A DNA stretch of 35,393 bases, from assembly GCF_002078235.1 (NCBI RefSeq), contig NZ_MSGP01000141.1, positions 1 through 35,393 of the forward strand, given 5' to 3'. Source of the stretch: Streptomyces viridosporus. GTDB lineage: Bacteria > Actinomycetota > Actinomycetes > Streptomycetales > Streptomycetaceae. Position 1 is the stretch's first letter, and the number at the start of each line of letters is the position of its first letter. The position numbers were made by a program, and so were the translations under genes. Shown in pieces: positions 6,893-14,833 of this stretch. Under the pieces are notes generated by a model. The model was not told the DNA's origin. It saw only the letters and a program-made list of their open reading frames with translations, and did not search any database.

Positions 6893-9511
6893 TCAGGCGG
6901 GCGGGACGGGGCGGAGGGCGAGCAGGGCGATGTCGTCGGCGTTGTCGGCGCCGAACTCGATGATCAGTTCGTCGCAGAAGACGTCGAGGGGTCGGTGTGC
7001 CTGGCCGGCGGTGTACCGGCGCAGTCGGGTCATGGCGTCGTCGAGGCACTCCCCGCGGCGTTCGATGAGACCGTCGGTGAAGAACAGCAGGGTGGAGCCG
7101 GGTGGCAGCCGGTCGTGGGCGGAGGGGCGGGGCAGGTCGGGATCCATGCCGATCAACACGCCCCTGCCCGCGTCCAGGTAGCGGGTGTCGCCCTCCCGGG
7201 TGGTCAGGAGGGGCGGCAGGTGGCCGGCGGAGGAGTGGTGCAGGTTCCCCGGGCCGCCGTCGCTCTTGAACAGGGCGTAGGCGCAGGTGGCGGTGGACTG
7301 CGGGGAGAGGGTCTGGTTCGCGAGGTCCAGGCGGCGCAGGACGTCTCCGGGAGGTTCCTGGCGGTCGACGGCGATGCCGCGCAGCATGTTGCGCAGGGCG
7401 CTCATGGCGACGGCGGCCCGTAGGTCGTGGCCCGACACGTCGCCGATGACCAGCACGGTGTCGCCGTTGGGCAGGACGAAGGCGTCGTACCAGTCCCCGC
7501 CGACCTCGGCGGTGGTGCTGGAGGGGACGTAACGGGCGGCCAGCTCCAGATGCTCGACCCGGGGGAGCTCGGGCAGCAGGGCACGCTGGAGGTGTTCGGC
7601 GTTGGAGTGGGTGTGCTGGTGCAGGCGGGCGTTGTCCACCCCGAGGGAGATGCCGCGGGCCAGGTCCGCGATCAGGGGGACGTCCTCCTTGGTGAACGGG
7701 TGCGTGTCCCGGGTGCGGACCAGGGACAGGACGCCGAAGACCTCCCGCTGGGCGCGCAGCGGGGCGATGACGGCGCTGCTTCCCCCCAACTGCTCCGTCA
7801 GCTCCAGCAGCCGGGCGTCCAGAGGGCCCCGGGCCTGGTCGACCGAGGGGATGTCGGTGATCAGCAGGGGGCCCGCGCCGCGCAGCACCCGGGGAAGGGG
7901 CCCCTGCGTCGCCCCGGCCGCGAGGGAGACCCGATCGAGGTGCACATCGGAGATCGGGATCCCGGGATCGCGGTGGACGACGCAGACCCGCTCCACCTGT
8001 CCGTGCTCGTCGAGAAGCCCCACCGTGCACCAGTCGGCCAGTCGCCGGGTCAGGACGTGGCACACCTGCCGCAGCCTCTCGTCCAGATCGAGGGTGCTGG
8101 TCAGCGCCCTGCCGGTGTCGGCGAACAAGGACAGCCACTCCGGCGCCGTCCTCTCGGGGATCACCGCCTTCGCCTTCTTGAGGGTGGTCGGCAGCTGCGC
8201 CGGGTTCGGCGTCGGCCGCGTCGCGTACCGGCCGGCCTGCGGAACCCGCGGCGGGACGGGGGGAGCCGTCGTGGTGGTGAGGTGGGCGACGAACACGGTG
8301 CGCCCGTCGATCGCCTCCTGGGTCTGGATGGACAGTCGGACGGGGATCGTCCGGCCGTCACGGTGCAGTGCGGGAACCGGTATGGAGCGGCCCAGGATGC
8401 GGGACTCGCCGGTGAGCAGCAGCGAGCTGAAGGCCGCCACGTGGCGTTTGCGCAGATGCTCGGGGATCAGCGCGGTCAGGCGCCGGCCGACGAGCTCTTG
8501 CGGGTGCCAGCCCAGCAGGCTCGCCGCGGAGTTGTTCACCGCGATGATCCGGTTGCGGTCGTCGGCCGCGACGGTCGGGACGCCGGAGGCCTCCACCTCG
8601 CCCGCGTCCCAGGGCGCCATGTCCGCGGGGACGGCGCTCGGCACATGGGGGATCTGCGTCCACGCGGTGGGCTCTCCACCGGCGAGCTGGTCGGCGATCT
8701 GGTCGAGCAGCCAGTGGCGGAAGGCCCGGATCTGCGGAAGGGCCGGGAGCGCGAGCAGGATCCCCTCCTGCGCCGCCGCGTCGGCCGCGTCGAGGACCCG
8801 GCGCAGGGTCGCCACGCCCGAGGCGGCATCCGCCGAGAACGCCACCAGCAGGGAGAGCGTCGAGGTGCCGGGGGTCTCCTGCTCCACCGCCGCCGCCATG
8901 CACGCGCAGATCATGTTGCTCGTGTCCTGGGCGACGACGAGGTCCTCCGGCCGCACACCGGTCCGGCCGGCGGTGGACGCGGCGAGGAGCAGCTCGCGCA
9001 GCAGCCCCTCCCACTGCTGTTGCGCCGCCCAGTACAGGGCGTACGGGACGTCGTTCAGCGTCACGCTCAGGGTCCGGCCGGACGGCTTCGCGATCTCCCA
9101 CACGGACGCCGGCGGCGCCGGTGCCTCGGGCCACAGTTCGAACCAGACGGTCTTGCGGCCCCCACCGCTGTGGACACCGTGGTGGGTGGCCAGCTCCTCC
9201 ACCAGGGCCAGGCCCCTCCCGGTGCAGGCGTAGGGGTGGTGGTCGTGCGGCACCAGACCACGCTCCGGCCGGTGGTCGCTGACCCGCACATGGGCCTGGC
9301 CCTCGACGACCCAGGCCCGCACCTCGGTCTCGGTGCGCGCGTGGATCACCGCGTTGGTCACCAGCTCGCCGACCAGCAGCTCGACGGTGTCCACCGTGTC
9401 GGGGGAGACCCCGTCCAGCACCGACCGTACGAAGTGCCGGGCCGACGCGGCACTCTCCGGTGTCGGAGGCAGACGTCGCAACGGTGCCCCGGGCAGGCTG
9501 GGGCTGCTCAT
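6893..9511 (-). CDS. HATPase-PAS-GAF-SpoIIE phosphatase
   Basis: An 872-aa protein of the RsbU/RsbW partner-switching type. An N-terminal anti-sigma-type HATPase (about 1-130) has the N box GELVTNAVIH with N53 and the G box GRGLALVEEL. A helical stretch of about 170 residues is not recognised. A PAS domain follows (about 305-410, VPTVAADDRNRIIAVNNSAA, GWHPQELVG), then a GAF domain (about 460-630) and a C-terminal PP2C/SpoIIE phosphatase (about 650-872). The phosphatase metal-binding aspartates are in GGDWYD, VIGDVSGHD, FFTDGLIE and ADDIALL. It would integrate a signal and dephosphorylate anti-sigma antagonists, while the HATPase could phosphorylate or bind them. The HATPase is N-terminal; in many streptomycete relatives it is C-terminal. 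ATG at 9511 gives a start just before the HATPase fold, although no strong ribosome site precedes it. No sigma, anti-sigma or antagonist gene is adjacent. Confidence 0.88.
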   Translation of the reverse strand: MSSPSLPGAPLRRLPPTPESAASARHFVRSVLDGVSPDTVDTVELLVGELVTNAVIHARTETEVRAWVVEGQAHVRVSDHRPERGLVPHDHHPYACTGRGLALVEELATHHGVHSGGGRKTVWFELWPEAPAPPASVWEIAKPSGRTLSVTLNDVPYALYWAAQQQWEGLLRELLLAASTAGRTGVRPEDLVVAQDTSNMICACMAAAVEQETPGTSTLSLLVAFSADAASGVATLRRVLDAADAAAQEGILLALPALPQIRAFRHWLLDQIADQLAGGEPTAWTQIPHVPSAVPADMAPWDAGEVEASGVPTVAADDRNRIIAVNNSAASLLGWHPQELVGRRLTALIPEHLRKRHVAAFSSLLLTGESRILGRSIPVPALHRDGRTIPVRLSIQTQEAIDGRTVFVAHLTTTTAPPVPPRVPQAGRYATRPTPNPAQLPTTLKKAKAVIPERTAPEWLSLFADTGRALTSTLDLDERLRQVCHVLTRRLADWCTVGLLDEHGQVERVCVVHRDPGIPISDVHLDRVSLAAGATQGPLPRVLRGAGPLLITDIPSVDQARGPLDARLLELTEQLGGSSAVIAPLRAQREVFGVLSLVRTRDTHPFTKEDVPLIADLARGISLGVDNARLHQHTHSNAEHLQRALLPELPRVEHLELAARYVPSSTTAEVGGDWYDAFVLPNGDTVLVIGDVSGHDLRAAVAMSALRNMLRGIAVDRQEPPGDVLRRLDLANQTLSPQSTATCAYALFKSDGGPGNLHHSSAGHLPPLLTTREGDTRYLDAGRGVLIGMDPDLPRPSAHDRLPPGSTLLFFTDGLIERRGECLDDAMTRLRRYTAGQAHRPLDVFCDELIIEFGADNADDIALLALRPVPPA

Positions 9512-9679
9512 ACCGATCGGGTGCCCAGAAACATCCGCGCGAAAGGCCGAACGGCACGAGGAACGGGGGCGAGCGGCCGACGGCGCGTGGGCGCGCTCCC
9601 ACTCAATGCGGAAGGAAGCGTTCCGTAACTGTGCGGAGCCTTGCCAGTCCCTTGTGCGCCGCTCTACTGTCGCCAGACA

Positions 9680-9691
9680 GAAAGCGCTTTC
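9680..9691. promoter_or_regulatory. LacI-type palindrome upstream of pectate lyase
   Basis: GAAAGCGCTTTC is a perfect 12-bp palindrome with the central CG typical of LacI-family operators. It lies 106 bases upstream of the pectate lyase ATG and 168 bases upstream of the divergent phosphatase gene's start. No LacI-family gene is adjacent (the nearest is malR, 11 kb away), so the regulator would act in trans. Confidence 0.55.
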
Positions 9692-9797
9692 CCAATCCAT
9701 GAGCCGGGTCGCGCGGCCACCCTCCGGCCGTTCTGCTGACATGCCCATGCCATAAATGGGGCGTGCCCGGCACGCGAAGACGAAAGGCGAGGCGAGG

Positions 9798-11345
9798 ATG
9801 AGGCGATCAGTCGCACTGCGACTCTCCGCGGCGCTGGCCACCGGGGCCCTCGCGGCCGCGGGCACCGTGGCGCTGTCGACGTCCCAGGCGTCGGCCGCGG
9901 CCACCGGAGCCACCGGTTACGCGACCCAGAACGGCGGAACCACCGGCGGCGCGGGCGGCCAGACGGTGCGGGCCACCACGGGAACCGCCATCCACCAGGC
10001 CCTGTGCAGCCGGGCCAGCAGCAGCACCCCCATCACCATCCAGGTCGAGGGGACCATCAACCACGGCAACACCAGCAAGGTGTCGGGCAGCAGCTGCAAC
10101 ACCGCGGCCGGTGTGATCGAGCTCAAGCAGATCAGCAACGTCACCATCGTCGGGGTCGGCAACGGAGCCGTCTTCGACCAGCTGGGCATCCACATCCGGG
10201 AGTCCAGGAACATCATCATCCAGAACGTGACCGTGCGGAACGTCAAGAAGTCCGGCTCACCCACGTCCAACGGCGGCGACGCCATCGGCATGGAGAGCGA
10301 CGTCCGCAACGTCTGGGTCGACCACGTCACCCTGGAGGCGTCGGGCGGGGAGTCGGAGGGCTTCGACGGCCTCTTCGACATGAAGGACAACACCCAGTAC
10401 GTGACCCTGTCCTACAGCATCCTGCGCAACTCCGGTCGCGGCGGCCTCATCGGCTCCAGCGAGAGCGACACCTCGAACGGGTACGTGACGTTCCACCACA
10501 ACCTGTACGAGAACATCGACTCCCGCGCGCCCCTGCTGCGCGGCGGCATCGCCCACATCTACAACAACCACTACAAGAACCTCAACGAGTCCGGCATCAA
10601 CTCCCGGGCCGGGGCCCGCGCCAAGGTGGACAACAACTACTTCAAGGACTCCAAGGACGTCCTCGGCACCTTCTACACCGACGCGGCCGGCTACTGGCAG
10701 GTCAGCGGCAACATCTTCGACAACGTGACCTGGTCCAGCCGCGGCGGGGACACCAACCCGGCCGGCCCCAACCCGCAGTCCAACACCACCGTCAGCATCC
10801 CGTACTCCTACAGCCTCGACGGGGCGAACTGCGTGCCGAACGTGGTGAGCCAGACGGCGGGCGCCAACAAGGGCCTGAAGGTCTCGGACGGCAGCTGCAC
10901 GCCGCAGAACCCGGCCCCGACGCCGACGCCGACCCCGACCGACCCCACGCCGACCGACCCGACCCCGCCCAGCGGGACGAACCTCAGCCTCAGCTCCGGC
11001 GCCGGCGCCGACGGCTCCTCCAAGGCGAGCGGCACGAGCTACGGCAACGTGCGGGACGGGAACATGAGCACCTACTGGTCGCCGTCCGGCTCGACCGGTT
11101 CCGTCTCGGTCAAGTGGGGCTCCGCGACCAGCGTCTCCAAGATCAACATCCGGGAGGCGTCGGGCTCCGCGGGCGCCATCGGCTCCTGGCGGGTCCTCAA
11201 CGGCGACACCGGTGCCGTGCTGACCTCCGGCAGCGGGGCGGGCGTCATCAGCTTCCCCAAGGCCTCGCTGAAGAAGGTCACCTTCGAGATCACCGGCTCC
11301 AACGGCACGCCGCGGGTGGCCGAGTTCGAGACCTACGCCCAGTGA
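9798..11345 (+). CDS. Secreted PL1 pectate lyase with C-terminal binding domain
   Basis: A 515-aa secreted enzyme that cleaves polygalacturonate by beta-elimination. Residues 1-33 form a signal peptide (MRRS, a hydrophobic core, cleavage likely after ASA). The parallel beta-helix catalytic domain spans about 40-375. It shows the PL1 motifs VWVDH (WiDH, near 172), LFDMKDNTQYVTLSY, and RAPLLRGG, which contains the RxPxxR catalytic arginine motif. A Pro-Thr-Asp linker of about 25 residues (TPTPTPTDPTPTDPTPP) joins it to a C-terminal domain of about 110 residues resembling F5/8 type C (discoidin-like) carbohydrate-binding modules (STYWSPSG, INIREA, RVAEFETYA). The ATG at 9798 is chosen because AGGCGAGG precedes it and the signal peptide begins there. 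It is divergent from the phosphatase gene, and the LacI-type palindrome upstream suggests sugar-controlled expression. Confidence 0.93.
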   Translation: MRRSVALRLSAALATGALAAAGTVALSTSQASAAATGATGYATQNGGTTGGAGGQTVRATTGTAIHQALCSRASSSTPITIQVEGTINHGNTSKVSGSSCNTAAGVIELKQISNVTIVGVGNGAVFDQLGIHIRESRNIIIQNVTVRNVKKSGSPTSNGGDAIGMESDVRNVWVDHVTLEASGGESEGFDGLFDMKDNTQYVTLSYSILRNSGRGGLIGSSESDTSNGYVTFHHNLYENIDSRAPLLRGGIAHIYNNHYKNLNESGINSRAGARAKVDNNYFKDSKDVLGTFYTDAAGYWQVSGNIFDNVTWSSRGGDTNPAGPNPQSNTTVSIPYSYSLDGANCVPNVVSQTAGANKGLKVSDGSCTPQNPAPTPTPTPTDPTPTDPTPPSGTNLSLSSGAGADGSSKASGTSYGNVRDGNMSTYWSPSGSTGSVSVKWGSATSVSKINIREASGSAGAIGSWRVLNGDTGAVLTSGSGAGVISFPKASLKKVTFEITGSNGTPRVAEFETYAQ

Positions 11346-11350
11346 CCCGA

Positions 11351-11379
11351 CCGGGGGCCGTCCCCACGGCGGCCCCCGG
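11351..11379. terminator. Terminator after pectate lyase
   Basis: CCGGGGGCCG and CGGCCCCCGG form a 10-bp perfect stem with a 9-base loop, 5 bases past the pectate lyase stop. It ends 2 bases before the stop of the convergent DUF397 gene, so it may serve both strands. Confidence 0.75.
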
Positions 11380-11381
11380 CC

Positions 11382-11600
11382 TCAGACGGCGCCCGCCCCA
11401 CCCGCACCTGCCACGAAGCGGCTCCACGCGGCCCGGGTGAGGGTGAGGCGGGGGCCGTCGGGGGCCTTGGAGTCCCGGACGTGCACCGAGCCGGGGATCA
11501 CGGCGACCTCGACGCAGTCGTTGGGGTTGCTGCTGTCGCTGTAACTGCTCCTGAACCAGATCAGATCGACGTCGTCTCCGCCCGAGCCCTTGCGGTTCAT
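11382..11600 (-). CDS. DUF397 small protein
   Basis: A 72-aa protein of the DUF397 family, common in streptomycetes and usually next to an XRE/DUF5753 regulator. The diagnostic core is visible: WFRSSYSDSSNPNDCVEVAV, then VHVRDSKAPDGPRLTLTRAAWSRFV. Its ATG overlaps the stop of the upstream XRE gene by 4 bases (ATGA), showing translational coupling. From the literature, such pairs (the WhiJ/AbaA type) influence development and antibiotic production. The DUF397 partner is thought to modulate or antagonise the DNA-binding partner, but the biochemical role is not settled. Confidence 0.9.
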   Translation of the reverse strand: MNRKGSGGDDVDLIWFRSSYSDSSNPNDCVEVAVIPGSVHVRDSKAPDGPRLTLTRAAWSRFVAGAGGAGAV

Positions 11601-12484
11601 GTTTCCCCCAGCGCTTGTTCGATGAAGGTCAGTGACTCTCGTGCGGTCAGCGCCTCGGCTCGGATGATGCCATAGCGCAGTTCGAGGATCCGCAGGTGCC
11701 GGGGATCGGTGACGGGACGGCTGCCGAACTCGTCGTCGGCCCGGCCGACCGCTGTGCCGTCCGCGAACTTGAGCACTTGGATGCGCCCTCCCGTTCCAGG
11801 ATGGTCCCCGCGGGCCGTCGGCATGACCTGGATCTCGACGTGCCGCAACTTCGCCAGTTCCAGCAGGTGTTCGAGTTGCCTGCGAAGGACCATCATGCCT
11901 CCGACGGGGCGTCGGAGGGTCACTTCCTCCTGCACGAAGCTCAATTCCGGGGCGGGCCGCCGTTCGAAGGCGGCTGCACGGGCCACCCGGGCGGCGACCG
12001 CCCTCTCCAGCTCGTCCTCCGACAGCGCCGGCCGCCGCGTGCTCAGGAGCGCCCGGGCGTACTCCTCGGTCTGAAGGAGTCCGTGCAGGTTGTGGCTGCC
12101 GTACGAAAGGAGTTCCACCGCCTGGGCCTCCAGCCTCGCCAGATCCCGCACCTTCTTCGGGTACCGGACCTTCGCCACGTCCTCCCGCATCGCGGCGAGC
12201 AGCCCGCCCGCCCCCAGCACCTCGTCCGCCTTCTCCAGGTACTCGGGCCGGGGGATCCGCTTCCCGCTCTCGATCTTGTAGACGAGGTCCTCCCCGTACT
12301 TCATCACCGCCGCGAACTCGGCGACCCGCATCCCCGCGGCCTCCCGCCGCAGCTTCAACTGCCGCCCCACCGTGGCGACGACCGCCACCCCCCACTCGTC
12401 GTCCGGGTCGACCTCCCACCCCGGTTCGTCCGTCTCCGTCTCCGTCCCGCCCGCGGGCCGCACGGCCCCGCCGTCCACCGACAT
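11597..12484 (-). CDS. XRE-family regulator with DUF5753-type C-terminus
   Basis: A 295-aa regulator. It has an acidic N-terminal tail of about 30 residues, then an XRE helix-turn-helix (about 38-95: VGRQLKLRREAAGMRVAEFA, YKIESGKRIPRPEYLEKADE). The long C-terminal domain of about 190 residues (LEAQAVELLSYGSHNLHGLL, QTEEYARALL, LRRQLEHLLELAKLRHVEIQ, a VMP motif, ESLTFIEQAL) matches DUF5753, the usual partner of DUF397. ATG at 12484 is preferred to the GTG at 12490: GAAGGGG sits 5 bases before the ATG but abuts the GTG. It forms an operon with the DUF397 gene through a 4-base overlap. Confidence 0.9.
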   Translation of the reverse strand: MSVDGGAVRPAGGTETETDEPGWEVDPDDEWGVAVVATVGRQLKLRREAAGMRVAEFAAVMKYGEDLVYKIESGKRIPRPEYLEKADEVLGAGGLLAAMREDVAKVRYPKKVRDLARLEAQAVELLSYGSHNLHGLLQTEEYARALLSTRRPALSEDELERAVAARVARAAAFERRPAPELSFVQEEVTLRRPVGGMMVLRRQLEHLLELAKLRHVEIQVMPTARGDHPGTGGRIQVLKFADGTAVGRADDEFGSRPVTDPRHLRILELRYGIIRAEALTARESLTFIEQALGET

Positions 12485-12601
12485 CCGCACCCCTTCGCCG
12501 TACGCGTCGTCTCGCGATGCGGCTCACGCTAGGCAGGGCGGCGACGCCGAGTGACGGGAACGGACGCCGCGGCACGCCAACGGGTGACGCGGGCCCCGGC
12601 C

Positions 12602-13339
12602 TCACCGCTCGACGGCGGCACCCGTCCGTTGGGCCGGTGAGCGTTCCACGCCGAGCAGGGCGAGCAGGTCGTCGATCATGTGCTCGAAGAGCGGGACGCA
12701 GTCGCCGAAGGCCGCGGCGAGGTGGTGGTGGACGGACATGCAGAGCAGGCCGTAGATCTGGCGCCAGCACGTGACCATGAGCAGGACGACGCCGACCGGG
12801 AACTCCTGCCCGATCAGGCGGCGGTAGGTCAGCAGTTGGTCGCGCAGCGCGGGGTCGATCTCGTCGTCGGCCGGGTGGTCGAGCCCGCCGCGCTGCCAGA
12901 GCCGGGTGAACAGGTCCCCGAACAGACCGCCCAGCTCCCTCGCGAGGACCTGGTCCACCGCGCTCTCGGTGGCCAGGCGGGCGTATCCGGCGCCCATGAG
13001 GAGGTCGAACTCGGCGGGGTGGCCGAGGGACCAGTCCAGTACGGCGCGGGTGGCGGCGTACAGCTGGGCGCCCAGGTCCTCGGGGTCCTCGCGCCGGGCG
13101 GCCGCCGAGACGGTCGACACGAACTCGTCGGTCAGGTCTTCGTAGACGGCGAGGACCAGGCCCTTCTTGCCGTCGAAGTACCGGTAGAGGGCCGGCGGGG
13201 AGACACCGACGGCGCGGGCCACCGCCGACAGGCTCAGGCCCTCGACGCCGTGCGCCGCCGTGAGTCTGCGTGCCTCGTCCCTGGCCTCGCGCTCCAGCGC
13301 CGCGCGCATGCGTGCGCGGCGCGACGGCCCGGTCTGCAT
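12602..13339 (-). CDS. TetR-family regulator
   Basis: A 245-aa TetR-type repressor. The N-terminal HTH reads ARRLTAAHGVEGLSLSAVAR, then AVGVSPPALYRYFDGKKGLV (about 24-70). The C-terminal part fits the TetR_C WHG-like ligand domain (LYAATRAVLDWSLGHPAEFD, LLMGAGYARL). ATG at 13339 follows a strong GGAGAGGGAGAGG purine run. An inverted repeat at 13361-13384 lies directly upstream and is the likely autoregulatory operator. The gene is divergent from the cyclase/effector operon, whose start is 276 bases away, so it may also control that operon; this is inference. The ligand is unknown. Confidence 0.9.
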   Translation of the reverse strand: MQTGPSRRARMRAALEREARDEARRLTAAHGVEGLSLSAVARAVGVSPPALYRYFDGKKGLVLAVYEDLTDEFVSTVSAAARREDPEDLGAQLYAATRAVLDWSLGHPAEFDLLMGAGYARLATESAVDQVLARELGGLFGDLFTRLWQRGGLDHPADDEIDPALRDQLLTYRRLIGQEFPVGVVLLMVTCWRQIYGLLCMSVHHHLAAAFGDCVPLFEHMIDDLLALLGVERSPAQRTGAAVER

Positions 13340-13360
13340 GCCTCTCCCTCTCCGATCGCA

Positions 13361-13384
13361 TCAATGTTCGACATTCGACATTGA
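13361..13384. promoter_or_regulatory. Probable TetR operator
   Basis: TCAATGT and ACATTGA form 7-bp perfect arms around a 10-base centre that contains TTCGACATTCG. The element is AT-rich against its surroundings and begins 22 bases upstream of the TetR start codon, the expected place for an autoregulatory site. Confidence 0.55.
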
Positions 13385-13446
13385 GTTCACGTCACTACAT
13401 CACACGTGGGGGCATTCCCGGGCTTGCGGTGAAGGGTGTTCGCATG

Positions 13447-13461
13447 GTTAATGGTATTAAC
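13447..13461. promoter_or_regulatory. AT-rich palindrome upstream of the cyclase operon
   Basis: GTTAAT-GGT-ATTAAC is a perfect 6-bp inverted repeat with a 3-base centre. It stands out as the most AT-rich short stretch in this part of the window. It lies 155 bases before the cyclase ATG, between that gene and the divergent TetR gene. It could be an operator or part of the operon's promoter region; no clear -10/-35 pair was found. Confidence 0.4.
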
Positions 13462-13615
13462 GAAGTGATGGCTCGTCACTCTGTTGTCGTCGAAGGGTCT
13501 GCCGGGTCCTCCGGACGGTCCAGGAACAGCCGAGGGTGGGCGGCCCCCGGGCGCCGGTCGACGGGGCCGGGTGCCGGGGGGGCACGGAGAACAGCACATG
13601 CAATGGGGGTAGCTC

Positions 13616-14833
13616 ATGGCCACGGACCACTTCACGCTCTTCCAGGAAGCGCTCAACCACCAGGACCGTCCGCACCGGGTGATCCTCTTCGCGGACCTCG
13701 CGGGCTCCACGGAGATGAAGGGGAAGACGGGGGAGGTCGGCTGGCTCCCCACCATCGGAAAGTTCCTGGACATCACCACCCGGGCGGTCACCGAGCACGA
13801 CGGGACCGTGGTCAAGTACCTGGGGGACGGCACCCTGGCCGTGTTCGACGGCGAGCGCGCGGCCGAGGCGATCCGCGCGGCCATCACCATCCAGGAGCTG
13901 CTGAAGGAGGAGAACAGCCGGGGCAGCGTCAACGACTGCCTCGCCACGGTCGGGATCGCGACGGGACGGGTCGTCGAGTACGAGGCCCCGGGCGGCGGCC
14001 TGGACTACATCGGCTCCGTGGTCGACCTGGCCGCCCGGCTGTGCGGCGCCGGAGCGCCCCAGGCGATCTGGGTCGACAGCGTGACCGTCGCCTCGGCCAA
14101 CATGAGCAAGGTCAGCTCCGGGATGGGCCGGGCGCTGGAGTACTCCCCGGACGACTACCTGTCGGACGAGGAGAAGGTCGACCTCAAGGGGTTCGCGAAG
14201 CCGATCAAGTACCGCGAGGTGATCTGGCACAAGAAGGCGTTCGGTGTGAAGAACACCGTGCTGACCGAAGCCATCGACCGGGCCCAGACGCAGGCTCACG
14301 TCCAGGTGCAGCAGAACCGGCTCCGGGCCCAGGCGACGGTGCCCCCGCAGGCGGGCCCGTCCGCGCGGCCCGGCATCGGGACGCTCGACGGCACGGTCAC
14401 CCGCTGGGACCCGGAGCAGGGCCGGGGCTTCATCGCGACGGCCGGACACGGCGACCACTACGTCGACCGCCGGTTCCTCGTCAACGAGCAGAACCTCATC
14501 GAGGGGGGCGCCGTGCGGTTCGTCCCGCTGCCACCGCTCAAGGAGGGGCAGCGCCCGGTGGCCGGCTGCACGGTCCAGGAGGGGCACGAGATCCGGGGGA
14601 CCTTCCAGAACGTCCGGGCCGACAAGGGCTACGGCTTCGTCGAGGTGCGCGACACGCGCGGCAACCAGCAGAACCTCTTCGTGTTCCTCGGAGACGCGGC
14701 GGCCGGGCACAGGTTCGGGGACCCGGCGACCCTGGAGGTGCGCCGGAACCACAAGGGGATCTCGGGGCAGCTCGTCGGTGTGAGCGGGACCGACGGCGGT
14801 GACGGCGGCGGTGCCGGCAGTGACCTCGCCTGA
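13616..14833 (+). CDS. Class III nucleotide cyclase with two cold-shock-like domains
   Basis: A 405-aa protein. Residues about 18-200 form a class III cyclase homology domain. The metal-binding aspartates are D27 (ILFADLAGSTEM) and D71 (KYLGDGTLAVF). K67 and D130 (LDYIG) occupy the positions that select adenine in adenylate cyclases. R141 (AARL) is the transition-state arginine, but the partner Asn is Asp (D137 in VVDLAARL). The C-terminal part has two OB/cold-shock-like units: GTVTRWDPEQGRGFIATAG near 258-320, and GTFQNVRADKGYGFVEV with NLFVFLGDA near 328-395, where GYGFVEV and LFVF resemble RNP1 and RNP2. ATG at 13616 follows TGGGGG. The next gene overlaps its 3' end and encodes a PycTM-like effector. 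The pair therefore resembles a Pycsar antiphage system, in which a cyclase makes cCMP or cUMP to activate a membrane effector. Its actual product cannot be read from the sequence. Confidence 0.87.
   Translation: MATDHFTLFQEALNHQDRPHRVILFADLAGSTEMKGKTGEVGWLPTIGKFLDITTRAVTEHDGTVVKYLGDGTLAVFDGERAAEAIRAAITIQELLKEENSRGSVNDCLATVGIATGRVVEYEAPGGGLDYIGSVVDLAARLCGAGAPQAIWVDSVTVASANMSKVSSGMGRALEYSPDDYLSDEEKVDLKGFAKPIKYREVIWHKKAFGVKNTVLTEAIDRAQTQAHVQVQQNRLRAQATVPPQAGPSARPGIGTLDGTVTRWDPEQGRGFIATAGHGDHYVDRRFLVNEQNLIEGGAVRFVPLPPLKEGQRPVAGCTVQEGHEIRGTFQNVRADKGYGFVEVRDTRGNQQNLFVFLGDAAAGHRFGDPATLEVRRNHKGISGQLVGVSGTDGGDGGGAGSDLA

Noticed and set aside
6879..9628. Long frames on both strands over the SpoIIE phosphatase
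   Set aside because: All are shadows. Only the frame ending at 6893 carries HATPase, PAS, GAF and PP2C motifs.
10917..10975. Short repetitive CCGACCCC-type DNA in the pectate lyase gene
   Set aside because: It encodes the Pro-Thr-Asp linker; not an independent repeat element.
11382..12484. XRE-DUF397 pair as a toxin-antitoxin system
   Set aside because: Pairs of this type are known as regulatory; nothing in the sequence shows toxicity, so only a regulator call is made.
11382..13364. 660-aa minus-strand frame spanning the TetR, XRE and DUF397 genes
   Set aside because: Only its last 72 codons (DUF397) are real. The rest is an out-of-frame shadow of the XRE and TetR genes.
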